From Saprospiraceae bacterium (lineage in GTDB: Bacteria; Bacteroidota; Bacteroidia; Chitinophagales; Saprospiraceae): 64,000 bases of DNA. Location: positions 62,001 to 126,000 of the forward strand of contig JANQPA010000063.1 in assembly GCA_028285545.1 (NCBI GenBank), written 5' to 3'. Of the stretch, positions 35,244 through 43,318 are shown piece by piece. Position 1 is the first letter of the stretch. Every line of letters starts with the position of its first letter. The translations under genes and the position numbers were made by a program. The notes below the pieces were generated by a model, which saw only the letters and a program-made list of their open reading frames with translations, had not been told where the DNA came from and searched no databases.

Positions 35244-36038
35244 ATGAACTTTAATGATATTTCCTACGAAAAAAGTGGACCCATTGCCATACTTACTTTC
35301 AACCGCCCCGAAAAACTGAATGCTTTTCGAAGACAAACTCGACAAGAGTTGCTTGCTGCTCTTAAATTATATGGAGAAGATCCGGATTTAAGGGCTATGA
35401 TTATTACCGGAGCAGGACGAACTTTTTCGGCCGGTGCCGATTTAAATGAAGTATTGGAAGAGGGCAAATTGGACTATGATGAAAAGCGAGAAAGAAAAAA
35501 CATGGATACCTACCAGGATATTACAAAAGCCTTAATTGCCTTAAAAAAACCTGTAATTGCTGCCATCAATGGTTTCGCTGTTGGAGTTGGAATGGAAGTG
35601 GCATTAGCTTGTGACCTGGTTGTTGCTTCTGAAGAAGCTCGCTTTATTTTCCCTGAAGCTCAGCGAGCCTTATTTCAGACCAATGGAGTAATGTTTATTC
35701 TTCCTCGCCTGATAGGATTCCGTAGAGCCATGGAAATCCTTATAACTGGAAGAACAATTGAAGCTGAAGAAGCTCATCAAATTGGCTTAATCAATTATAA
35801 AGTCCCTGCCAATAAACTAATGTATAAGGCGCTTGAATTGGCTCATATTTGTGCGCAAAATGCACCTATTTCAATGGCTTTACTTAAACAAACCGGGTGG
35901 AAAGCTTTGGAGAAAAACATAGAGGAGGTTATGGACCTGGAAGTGGAAGGCATGTTGGCTTGTCTGCAAAGCGAGGATCTTCAGGAGGGGCTTAGTGCTT
36001 TTTTGGAAAAACGTAAGCCTGATTTTAAAGGGAGATAA
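35244..36038 (+). CDS. Enoyl-CoA hydratase/isomerase family protein
   Basis: A 264-residue crotonase-fold protein. The CoA-binding and oxyanion segments are TGAGRTFSAGADLNEVLEEG and AAINGFAVGVGMEVALACDL, followed by ARFIFPEAQRALFQTNG. The E of GMEVALACD occupies one usual catalytic glutamate position and the E of FPEAQ the other, so hydratase activity is plausible. Crotonase homologues also include isomerases and hydrolases, so the exact reaction is not certain. It has a convergent partner at 36105 and a hairpin terminator between them. Confidence 0.88.
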   Translation: MNFNDISYEKSGPIAILTFNRPEKLNAFRRQTRQELLAALKLYGEDPDLRAMIITGAGRTFSAGADLNEVLEEGKLDYDEKRERKNMDTYQDITKALIALKKPVIAAINGFAVGVGMEVALACDLVVASEEARFIFPEAQRALFQTNGVMFILPRLIGFRRAMEILITGRTIEAEEAHQIGLINYKVPANKLMYKALELAHICAQNAPISMALLKQTGWKALEKNIEEVMDLEVEGMLACLQSEDLQEGLSAFLEKRKPDFKGR

Positions 36039-36053
36039 TATTAGGATATTCTA

Positions 36054-36089
36054 ATGCTATGATTTTGTGATATTATAAAATCATAGCAT
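36054..36089. terminator. Bidirectional terminator
   Basis: ATGCTATGATTTT (36054-36066) and AAAATCATAGCAT (36077-36089) form a perfect 13-bp stem with a 10-nt loop in the 66-bp gap between convergent genes. Confidence 0.75.
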
Positions 36090-36104
36090 CAAAATATTTT
36101 AGCA

Positions 36105-36386
36105 TCAAATAATTTCCTCAAACTCCTCATTCTGAGATTGATCATCCTGGCGTTTTAGGGCTTGATTTTTTGATTGATGCATCTGCATAAACAGATCCTC
36201 TACTTTTTGGAGGAAGGGAGGATCTACTTGTCTTTTTATATCCTCAAGGGTCTCCATCTGATCTCCCGTTCTATATTTATAAGTTTGTTCATAAAGACCT
36301 GTTTCAAATTTTACGGAAAGACGATTGTCCATTTTGAAAACCGTAATTTTTAAAGTAGGATGATCGATGTGTCCAATAATTCGCAT
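36105..36386 (-). CDS. Small conserved hypothetical protein
   Basis: 93 residues, no signal peptide. The N-terminal half (MRIIGHIDHPTLKITVFKMD, LSVKFETGLYEQTYKYR) looks like a small beta-sheet, followed by a helical acidic/Gln-rich tail (QSQNEEFEEII). It is the last gene of the probable ccmE-ccmF-DUF2520 operon, 28 bp after the DUF2520 gene. Function unknown. Confidence 0.7.
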   Translation of the reverse strand: MRIIGHIDHPTLKITVFKMDNRLSVKFETGLYEQTYKYRTGDQMETLEDIKRQVDPPFLQKVEDLFMQMHQSKNQALKRQDDQSQNEEFEEII

Positions 36387-36414
36387 AAGTAAATAGTATG
36401 GATTTAAAATTTAA

Positions 36415-37194
36415 TCACTTCAAATGCAATGATGAATTGATGCTGTTAGAAAGTAATTTGTAGATGTTTTGGTAATCTGGGTACCTTTCTAAATAATTTA
36501 AGTGGCGCTCAATGGTATTCCGGTCTCCTCGAATGGCAGGGCCTGTTTGAGCGTCCTTTGGCGTAATATTTTGAAGTTTGGTAATGGATTCCAGTAGCAG
36601 CGGCATCAGGAGGTCAAAAGATATATCCTCTTTCTCAACGATTGATTTCCCGATTCCTGCCAGGTGATTTGTGAAATTACTTACGAAAACAGCTGCTACA
36701 TGAAGGATGGCTCGTTGTTCATCAGAAATGCGATAAACCTTTGGGCTTAATTTTCTGGCTAGTTTTTCAAAAAATATCAAATCCTTTTCTTCAACAGCAT
36801 CTAAACAAAAGGGAATGTTCGAAAAGTCAACGGCTAAGTCCTTTGAAAACGTTTGTAAGGGATAAAAAACGCCGTATCTGTCAGTAATATCTTTAAAAAC
36901 AGTGGAGGGGGTGGCACCAGAGGTATGGGCTAGCAAAGCATTGGGTCCAATATAGGGAACTACTTTTTGTGCTACCTCCTTGATTGCGCTGTCATGAACA
37001 GTTAGCAAATAAAGATCTGCCCCTTTTCGTAGTTTTTTGTAATCAGAAATTAAATCTATGCCGTATCGGCTGGCTAATGCCTTAGTTTTATCAGAATTAC
37101 GGGAATATAATTGGACAACCTTAGAGCCTGTTTCCAGGAAGCCTTTAGTTAGGTGACTTCCCACATTTCCAATTCCAATTATTACAATTTCCAT
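36415..37194 (-). CDS. Rossmann-fold DUF2520 oxidoreductase-like protein
   Basis: A 259-residue protein with an N-terminal nucleotide-binding fold (MEIVIIGIGNVGSHLTKGF, GxGxxG at residues 7-12, LYSRN after strand 2) and a C-terminal helical domain typical of DUF2520. This family resembles F420-dependent NADP reductases and pyrroline-5-carboxylate reductase in fold, but its substrate is unknown. It is 13 bp downstream of the ccmF-like gene, so it is probably co-transcribed; this linkage is a positional observation, not evidence of a role in cytochrome assembly. Confidence 0.82.
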   Translation of the reverse strand: MEIVIIGIGNVGSHLTKGFLETGSKVVQLYSRNSDKTKALASRYGIDLISDYKKLRKGADLYLLTVHDSAIKEVAQKVVPYIGPNALLAHTSGATPSTVFKDITDRYGVFYPLQTFSKDLAVDFSNIPFCLDAVEEKDLIFFEKLARKLSPKVYRISDEQRAILHVAAVFVSNFTNHLAGIGKSIVEKEDISFDLLMPLLLESITKLQNITPKDAQTGPAIRGDRNTIERHLNYLERYPDYQNIYKLLSNSINSSLHLK

Positions 37195-37207
37195 ATTTCT
37201 AGACCTG

Positions 37208-40078
37208 TTAGTTTCTTGCTTTCAAAGAAGATATCCGAAACCACATGGCAATGGTTAGGCCAAACAACATTAACAAGGTTCCCAACCAAAATAAATTAAT
37301 CCCCGGAAATTCAATAGCAGCCATAACAATCCAGTCCGAACGTTTTGAGTCTGTAGCGATTTCAACTGGAATGTCGGAAAGCTCTTCCTTACTTTCTGCA
37401 ATCATGATGTCAACGCTATCATTAGCCGGATCAATTTTCACGAAGCGGAAATGAAGACCTACAGAAGGAAGCTCAGCTTTGATGTTAAAAGGTTGATTAT
37501 TTCGGATAAAGAAAACAGGTTGTGCAGTGGTACCACGGCCATTCTCATCTTGTACGCTCATGATGGCGCTGACGGCAATATCCCCTTCTTCAGCAGCATA
37601 ATTGGGATGCTTGGGCTGACGGTTGAACCCTGCAAATTGTATGGATTTTCCCTTATACTCTATTTGATCTCCTTGTTTGAAGGTAAATGTTTCATATTCC
37701 AGCTGATCTTCCAAAGTGAATACCCGATTGAAAATCTGCTCATTAAGCCGAACCTTACTAATGATTTCATTGACTTGTTCTGGATAGGATATTAAAAGTT
37801 GACCTCTAAGAACCAATACAGGCTCTACATAAAATACGGAATCTTCATCCATCCTTTGAATACCAATTTTGGCACTAATCGCTAAATCTTCAGGTTGTGG
37901 TTCATAATCAGGGTGACTGGGGTTTCTGTTGATGCCCACTAGAAACGCACGGTAAGGATAAATAAGTGTGGTATCCGGCTGTTCAATTTTGAGGGAATCA
38001 TTAAACAAAATGGCTCCTCCATCAGCTGGCAACTCATACAATTTATAATTCAAGCTGTCTTCTCTTTGCCTGCGATATTCAAAATCCATTTCTACCTGAG
38101 GGAGGGCAGAGATATGGGTGAAAATATCCTTATGCAAATAATGGCGTGTAGAAGGATTATAGGCTGCTATTTCCTTAAATTCTTTATTATATAAAATGTT
38201 GGGATAGACATTAAATTCTTCTGATACATTACCCTCTTCATCCAGTTTTTGAAAATTGACAGTATAAGTCCGTGTAAACTGCTCGATGGTGTCACTTTGA
38301 TAAGTTACTCTATATCCCTCCATCAGCATGGGACTATCTTTAATAAGCATTACATTATTTCGCAGGCTTTCATCTCCAGTGCTTTGAATTAATCCTTCCA
38401 TCATAAATGGATTAGAAGAGATCACTCTTTGGTTGACCCCCGATGCGATTATACCTATTAGCATTAGTCCAAAACCCAGGTGTGAAAATGCAGAGCCTGC
38501 TAATTTCAATCTTCCTCTGAGAAAAGTAATCATGTAGTCTAAATTGGCAACCGCGGTAAACCAGCCTGAAAATAATAGAACAGTGTATTGCCAAATGTTT
38601 GTTTCTATCCAGGTCATTGTTACCAAAGACAAGAGGGTAGCCAATACCAAGGCAATGCCCATATGAATACTAAACTTCTTAAGGTGGTTCTTCCAGTTTC
38701 TTTCTTTAAACCTAAGAAATTGGGCAAACCCTGTTAAAAGGGCCATAAATACGGCTATCCACAACTGATATTTATTATAATGAGGAACAGGGTCTGTAAT
38801 TACTCTGCCTTCAAATAAGGGATTAAAAAATTGGACAATTTTATTAAATACCGGCAGTGAAGTAGAAGCTGTAATCATCACGGCAGAGAATAATAAAACC
38901 AGGGTTCCGATAAACATCCAAAACTCCTTCGAAGCCGAAGATTCTTCATTTCTCGGAGATTCTACCCCTTTCATCCTGGCTAGAAACAAGGCAAAGGGAA
39001 GAATAGTAAATGTGAGAAGGAAGGATACCAATTGCCATTCCAAGCCCATTTCAGTAAAGGCATGGACAGAAGTGTCGCCAAGAATTCCACTTCTGGTAAG
39101 AAAAGTGGAGTAAATGATAAAAATGAAGGTAAGGATATAAAAAATATAGGTGGTTCGAATGCTATGTCCGGTAGTTTTGGCAATCAAATTGGTATGAATC
39201 CCTGCGATAAGAATCAGCCAGGGGACCAAAGACATATTTTCAACAGGATCCCATGCCCAATAACCACCAAAAGTTAAAGCTTCATAAGCCCAGGCTCCTC
39301 CCATGAGGATTCCAAGCCCCAGGATAGCCCCGCTAAATAATGCCCAGGGCAAAGCAGGCTTAAGCCAGGCTTTATGCTGCCGGGTCCATAAACCTGCTAT
39401 GGCAAAACAAAAAGGAATAACAGTAGAAGCAAATCCAAGAAATAGAGTGGGAGGGTGGATGGTCATCCAATAATTTTGGAGAAGGGGATTGAGTCCGTTT
39501 CCTTTAATTTGAGTGACATAATCAGCCTGAGCAAAAATTGGAGCAGCCATAGTATCTCTCAATAAGAGTAGAGGATTAGCACCAATTTTGATGGCCTCCC
39601 CACCAAAACCAACATAAACTCCTAATATCATGGATACAATAAAAACCTGGACAAAGGCCAGAACAGAAAGCACAGGAGCCTCCCATTGTTTGCCTTTTAC
39701 CATGAGAATCCATCCCAGGATAATATGCCAAAAAAGCCATAATAAGAAACTACCTTCCTGGCCTTCCCAAAAAGCAGAAAAAATATATTGATAAGGCAGA
39801 TCTTCGGATACATGAGCCCAAACATATTGATATTCATAGTATTGCTTGGTCATGATGAAAAAAATCACCCCAATCACTGCAAAAATACTCAGACCATGGA
39901 CGATAAAGGCGTACCGACCAATGGTCTTCCAATTATTTTCTTCTATAGTTCCTCTTTTGTTAGTAGCAAAATAATAAGAAATAGCTGCTAATAGGCCACT
40001 AACAAATGCCAGGATAAGGGCCATATGTCCCAACCTCCCCGGCAATAAATGCTCACCAATATATTGTATCTCGTTCAT
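37208..40078 (-). CDS. ccmF: Cytochrome c maturation protein, CcmF/CcsA-type heme lyase
   Basis: A 956-residue polytopic protein with about 15 transmembrane helices. The WWD heme-handling motif GGYWAWDPVENMSLVPW is present near residue 270. Other conserved blocks are WEGQEGSFLLWLFWH, MTIHPPTLFLGFA and STFLTRSGIL. The family attaches heme to apocytochrome c in the periplasm. It exceeds typical CcmF (about 650) by a large periplasmic segment (about 560-930) with beta-rich sequence before a last helix. It lies 6 bp downstream of a CcmE-like gene, supporting a System I-like pathway. The other ccm genes are not in the window. Confidence 0.9.
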   Translation of the reverse strand: MNEIQYIGEHLLPGRLGHMALILAFVSGLLAAISYYFATNKRGTIEENNWKTIGRYAFIVHGLSIFAVIGVIFFIMTKQYYEYQYVWAHVSEDLPYQYIFSAFWEGQEGSFLLWLFWHIILGWILMVKGKQWEAPVLSVLAFVQVFIVSMILGVYVGFGGEAIKIGANPLLLLRDTMAAPIFAQADYVTQIKGNGLNPLLQNYWMTIHPPTLFLGFASTVIPFCFAIAGLWTRQHKAWLKPALPWALFSGAILGLGILMGGAWAYEALTFGGYWAWDPVENMSLVPWLILIAGIHTNLIAKTTGHSIRTTYIFYILTFIFIIYSTFLTRSGILGDTSVHAFTEMGLEWQLVSFLLTFTILPFALFLARMKGVESPRNEESSASKEFWMFIGTLVLLFSAVMITASTSLPVFNKIVQFFNPLFEGRVITDPVPHYNKYQLWIAVFMALLTGFAQFLRFKERNWKNHLKKFSIHMGIALVLATLLSLVTMTWIETNIWQYTVLLFSGWFTAVANLDYMITFLRGRLKLAGSAFSHLGFGLMLIGIIASGVNQRVISSNPFMMEGLIQSTGDESLRNNVMLIKDSPMLMEGYRVTYQSDTIEQFTRTYTVNFQKLDEEGNVSEEFNVYPNILYNKEFKEIAAYNPSTRHYLHKDIFTHISALPQVEMDFEYRRQREDSLNYKLYELPADGGAILFNDSLKIEQPDTTLIYPYRAFLVGINRNPSHPDYEPQPEDLAISAKIGIQRMDEDSVFYVEPVLVLRGQLLISYPEQVNEIISKVRLNEQIFNRVFTLEDQLEYETFTFKQGDQIEYKGKSIQFAGFNRQPKHPNYAAEEGDIAVSAIMSVQDENGRGTTAQPVFFIRNNQPFNIKAELPSVGLHFRFVKIDPANDSVDIMIAESKEELSDIPVEIATDSKRSDWIVMAAIEFPGINLFWLGTLLMLFGLTIAMWFRISSLKARN

Positions 40079-40084
40079 CTACGC

Positions 40085-40477
40085 TTATTGTTCTCCTTTA
40101 ATATAAATTTCTTCGTCCTTGTATTTAGAAGGACACTTCATCAATAGATCAGTAGCATAAAAATCTTCGCCTTGCATTTCTCCAGTAACCACAATCTGTT
40201 CTGATAATTCAAAGTCCTGAGGCTTTGCTGCCGCCAGAATGACCTTCTTTTCTTCTCCATCAGTATCCTTGATAAAAAAGCTAAAATAATTAGGGTCTTT
40301 TTCCGGATTGTAGACCATTTCCTTATCTTTTGCTAATTGACCTGCAATCTTGACTCGTTTACCAGAGTCTTTTGCATCTTGGAAGGTGGCATAAGTGCTG
40401 GCATCAGAAGCAATGGTGGTTAATAGAAAAATACCTCCTGCAATCAGCATTATGGCAACGATGACTATCTTTTTCAT
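40085..40477 (-). CDS. ccmE: CcmE-like heme chaperone with CxxxY motif
   Basis: 130 residues: an N-terminal membrane anchor (MKKIVIVAIMLIAGGIFLLT) and a small OB-type beta-barrel. In place of the enterobacterial HxxxY heme-binding motif it has LLMKCPSKYK with C115 and Y119, i.e. the CxxxY form known from some archaea and deltaproteobacteria. It is first in the operon with ccmF. It should carry heme from CcmC-like export to the heme lyase; the Cys instead of His is the notable feature. Confidence 0.85.
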   Translation of the reverse strand: MKKIVIVAIMLIAGGIFLLTTIASDASTYATFQDAKDSGKRVKIAGQLAKDKEMVYNPEKDPNYFSFFIKDTDGEEKKVILAAAKPQDFELSEQIVVTGEMQGEDFYATDLLMKCPSKYKDEEIYIKGEQ

Positions 40478-40667
40478 TTTATTTTAGGTATTATTTTGCT
40501 CTTTTATCTTAAAACAACTTCAAGTAAAAAAGGTAGTATTCCACCTCCTTTATTTTTCTGCTATTTTTTTTAAAATATTCATTGTCTAAACTACAAATTT
40601 ACGCAGCTTATAGGGGTAATGTATACATTTACTGCGTCAAAATCCTGTAAAATCCTTTCATTCTAGG

Positions 40668-41618
40668 CTATTTTCTTCGATTATTGACGTTAAATTCAAA
40701 GACATCCGGTCGGTAATAATGACCACTAACGTCTAAAGTCATTCTTTCCGTTAAAACTTTGTTCCAGTCTTCTATAGTTACAAATATTAATTCTTCAGTG
40801 TCAAATTGAGGTTCCAACACATAAGAACCATCAGGAGCTATTACCGCACTTCCTCCATTGAGCAGGTATTGATTAGCTTGATCTTTTAAGTGATCAGGTA
40901 GAGGAAAAACATCAGGCAGGTCCTTTACTTTTAATACTTGCCCTGCTGCAATTACATAACATCGTCCCTCAAATGCATAATGCCTGCTGGCTAATTGGTG
41001 TAAATCTTTAACTGCCGGCCAAACTGCAATATGAAGGTGTTCATTTTGCATATGTAAGGCTTGCCGACTCAGTGGCATCCAATGTTCCCAACAAATTAGT
41101 CCTCCGATACGGCCAATTTTGCTGTCAATTGTTTTTAAACCATGGCCATCTCCTATTCCATATAAAAGTTTTTCGGTATAGGTGGGCATCAATTTTCGAT
41201 GGTGATTCAATAGAGTGCCATCCTCACCATAAATCAATAAACTATTAAATATTGTACCATTCCCATATCCACTTTCCACCACTTCATTGATACCAGCCAC
41301 CATCATGATCTGATACTGACGAGCCAGATTAGCTAACTTTTGACCGGAAGTTCCCTGGACATCAATGCTGTTTTGAAGCATCATCGCATAGACTTCCTTG
41401 GTAGGAGAGTAATCCCACAAGGCAATGGACGGCAAATGATCGATCCAGGCTGGATAGCCACAAAACCAGGTTTCTCCAAATACAATTAAACCAGCCCCTT
41501 TTTCTTTGGCTTTTTGAACATAGGATTCAGCCAATTCCAGAGATTTTTTCAAATCCAGATAAGCAGCTGGCAACTGTACAATGGCAATGGTCAGAGGACC
41601 ATCGGGAATTTTATTCAT
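40668..41618 (-). CDS. Nitrilase/carbon-nitrogen hydrolase
   Basis: A 316-residue cytoplasmic hydrolase with the complete triad E49 (IVFGETWFCGYP), K142 (HHRKLMPT) and C176 (GGLICWEHWMPL). The residues around the cysteine (CWEHWMPL) match true nitrilases that convert nitriles to acids and ammonia, more than the amidase branches. The substrate is unknown. It begins 11 bp after the end of a secreted-protein gene on the same strand, so the two are probably one transcript. Confidence 0.88.
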   Translation of the reverse strand: MNKIPDGPLTIAIVQLPAAYLDLKKSLELAESYVQKAKEKGAGLIVFGETWFCGYPAWIDHLPSIALWDYSPTKEVYAMMLQNSIDVQGTSGQKLANLARQYQIMMVAGINEVVESGYGNGTIFNSLLIYGEDGTLLNHHRKLMPTYTEKLLYGIGDGHGLKTIDSKIGRIGGLICWEHWMPLSRQALHMQNEHLHIAVWPAVKDLHQLASRHYAFEGRCYVIAAGQVLKVKDLPDVFPLPDHLKDQANQYLLNGGSAVIAPDGSYVLEPQFDTEELIFVTIEDWNKVLTERMTLDVSGHYYRPDVFEFNVNNRRK

Positions 41619-41629
41619 AATTATTTACT

Positions 41630-42415
41630 TTACTCAATGATAAAATTGACCTTATCCACACCGGTATTATTTGTTTTAGGATCATAAGCATAAATTAATA
41701 ACTCATAATTTCCCGGCTCCGCAAAAGTAGCATTCACCTCAAACAAATTTGGGATATTATTGATTTGAAGTGGTAATTTTTGAACTATTTTATCATTTTT
41801 TTTGATTATCGCACTGACTTCCATTTCTGATCCATTCCATAGACCACCTTTGGAAATGGTACAGCCGCACATCATGACCACATTTGCAGAGATTTTTAAT
41901 TGTCCTTCTGTTAAATTGCTTTTATCTATAAATTGATGTGTTCTGGGACTAAGAATATCGATGATGAAACCTGGAATTTCCAAAATTATACCATCACCAG
42001 TAATATCCTTACCAGGTATTAGCCATAATTGAGTACTAGCCACCACCCTTGCCTGTTTTTTAGTATAAGGAGCATGAGCTTCAATGGTAACGAATGTAGG
42101 TTCTTCAATGTCAAGGGAAGCTTCAAATTTAGCAGTCTGATCGTCAGATAGTTGAGTATATCGGTTGTGTTCTTGCCTCATTAGAAGGCCTGTATTTCCG
42201 GTACTACCTTTGGTAAGGCCACTGGCCAATAATTCGCCAGTATCAAAATCCTTGATCTTGATAAAGGCACCTCCTACCGAAGTACCAATAAATTTTGCAT
42301 CTTTGGCCTTTGCCCGGACGATAACTTTTGTAGCTTGACCTTGGACCAGGTTAGGAATGATAAAAAATAATATCAAAAAAGAAATAAAATTGACGGGTGA
42401 TGAGATACTTTTCAT
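41630..42415 (-). CDS. Secreted protein of unknown function next to nitrilase
   Basis: 261 residues with a signal peptide (residues 1-27, ending NLVQGQ). The mature protein looks beta-rich, with two apparent Ig-like halves; ATKVIVRAKAKDAKFIGTS and LFEVNATFAEPGNYELLIYA are representative strands. A conserved-looking VVMMCGCTISKGG segment with a C-G-C pair lies at about residue 180 and may bind metal. It precedes the nitrilase gene by 11 bp in the same direction. I know no function. Confidence 0.6.
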   Translation of the reverse strand: MKSISSPVNFISFLILFFIIPNLVQGQATKVIVRAKAKDAKFIGTSVGGAFIKIKDFDTGELLASGLTKGSTGNTGLLMRQEHNRYTQLSDDQTAKFEASLDIEEPTFVTIEAHAPYTKKQARVVASTQLWLIPGKDITGDGIILEIPGFIIDILSPRTHQFIDKSNLTEGQLKISANVVMMCGCTISKGGLWNGSEMEVSAIIKKNDKIVQKLPLQINNIPNLFEVNATFAEPGNYELLIYAYDPKTNNTGVDKVNFIIE

Positions 42416-42460
42416 AATTATTTTGGATTAAATCAATCAAAAAAAGAGATATTGGGATCG

Positions 42461-42532
42461 TGGAACAAAAGTAAATTAAATCTTGTCCTGCCGCGCCGCG
42501 GCAGGACAAGATTTAATTTACATATTGTTCCA
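42461..42532. repeat. 72-bp near-perfect palindrome in a divergent spacer
   Basis: Perfect arms of 25 bp, 42471-42495 and 42497-42521, surround a single base (42496). The outer TGGAACAA (42461-42468) and TTGTTCCA (42525-42532) extend the symmetry. The centre, CTGCCGCGCCGCGGCAG, is GC-rich in an AT-rich neighbourhood. It lies between the secreted-protein gene and ftsE and has no known family match. Confidence 0.85.
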
Positions 42533-42570
42533 GTGTAATAGACCCTTTATCCTAAAAAGACAAAAAATAT

Positions 42571-42578
42571 TATTTTTG
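42571..42578 (+). promoter_or_regulatory. Possible Bacteroidota -7 box (TATTTTTG) for ftsE
   Basis: TATTTTTG matches TAnnTTTG and lies 13 bp before the ftsE start, leaving a leader of only a few nucleotides. No clear -33 TTTG element is seen. Confidence 0.35.
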
Positions 42579-42591
42579 CAAAAACCATTGG

Positions 42592-43281
42592 ATGAACAAC
42601 TCGATTGTACAGCTTAGTAAGGCAAATATTTATCAAAAAGATTTTTTAGTCTTAAAAGATGTTGATCTAACGATTGATAGGGGGGAATTTGTTTATCTGA
42701 TTGGAAAAACCGGAAGCGGTAAATCCAGCCTTCTCAAAACCTTATATGCCGCTCTTCCCTTTCAAGGAACAAGAGGAATGGTCGCTGGTTTTGACCTTGC
42801 CAAAATGAACAGACGAGAAATCCCCAAACTCAGAAGAAAGATAGGAATTGTTTTCCAGGATTTTAATCTCCTATCTGACAGAAGTGTAGAAGAAAATCTT
42901 CGCTTTGTTCTTAAAGCAACCGATTGGACCACCCCGGAAAAAATCCAAAAACGCATTACAGAGGTTTTGGGTCAAGTGGATCTGGTAGATAGCAGAAAAA
43001 AAATGCCACATCAGCTTTCAGGAGGTGAGCAGCAGCGCATCGTTATTGCCCGCGCCTTGTTGAACTACCCCAAATTGATCATCGCCGATGAACCCACCGG
43101 AAACCTAGATCCTGAAACCTCCGATGATATTCTTTTGCTTATGCGTCAATTAGCCAAATTGAATGATACGGCCGTCTTTTTTGCCACTCATGATTATCGG
43201 ATTTTAGAAAATTTTCCTGCCAGAATAGTTAGGTGTGTGAATGGAAAGATTTTTGATGATCAGGAGTTGGAGATTATGTGA
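42592..43281 (+). CDS. ftsE: ABC transporter ATP-binding protein FtsE
   Basis: 229 residues, cytoplasmic ATPase with Walker A GKTGSGKSSL, signature LSGGEQQRI, Walker B LIIADEPTGNLDP and the switch histidine in FFATHDYRI. The DEPTGNLD and LSGGEQQR blocks and the short length fit FtsE, which with FtsX links septal peptidoglycan hydrolases to division. No FtsX lies in the window, so it is a detached ATPase gene, as often seen in Bacteroidota. LolD-like ATPases are an alternative by sequence. Confidence 0.82.
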   Translation: MNNSIVQLSKANIYQKDFLVLKDVDLTIDRGEFVYLIGKTGSGKSSLLKTLYAALPFQGTRGMVAGFDLAKMNRREIPKLRRKIGIVFQDFNLLSDRSVEENLRFVLKATDWTTPEKIQKRITEVLGQVDLVDSRKKMPHQLSGGEQQRIVIARALLNYPKLIIADEPTGNLDPETSDDILLLMRQLAKLNDTAVFFATHDYRILENFPARIVRCVNGKIFDDQELEIM

Positions 43282-43318
43282 TTACGTGAACACTTGAATA
43301 CGTGAACACATTCAAACT
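43281..43318. repeat. GTGAACAC-type tandem repeat
   Basis: GATTACGTGAACACTTGAAT continues ACGTGAACACATTCAAAC; degenerate 8-bp units. It fills the gap between the convergent ftsE and DUF255 genes. Confidence 0.5.

Noticed and set aside
34993-35247. 84-codon frame rich in F and L on the plus strand
   Set aside because: It is antisense to the well-supported DUF6435 gene; its Phe-rich composition is what an antisense read of a Lys/Glu-rich gene gives.
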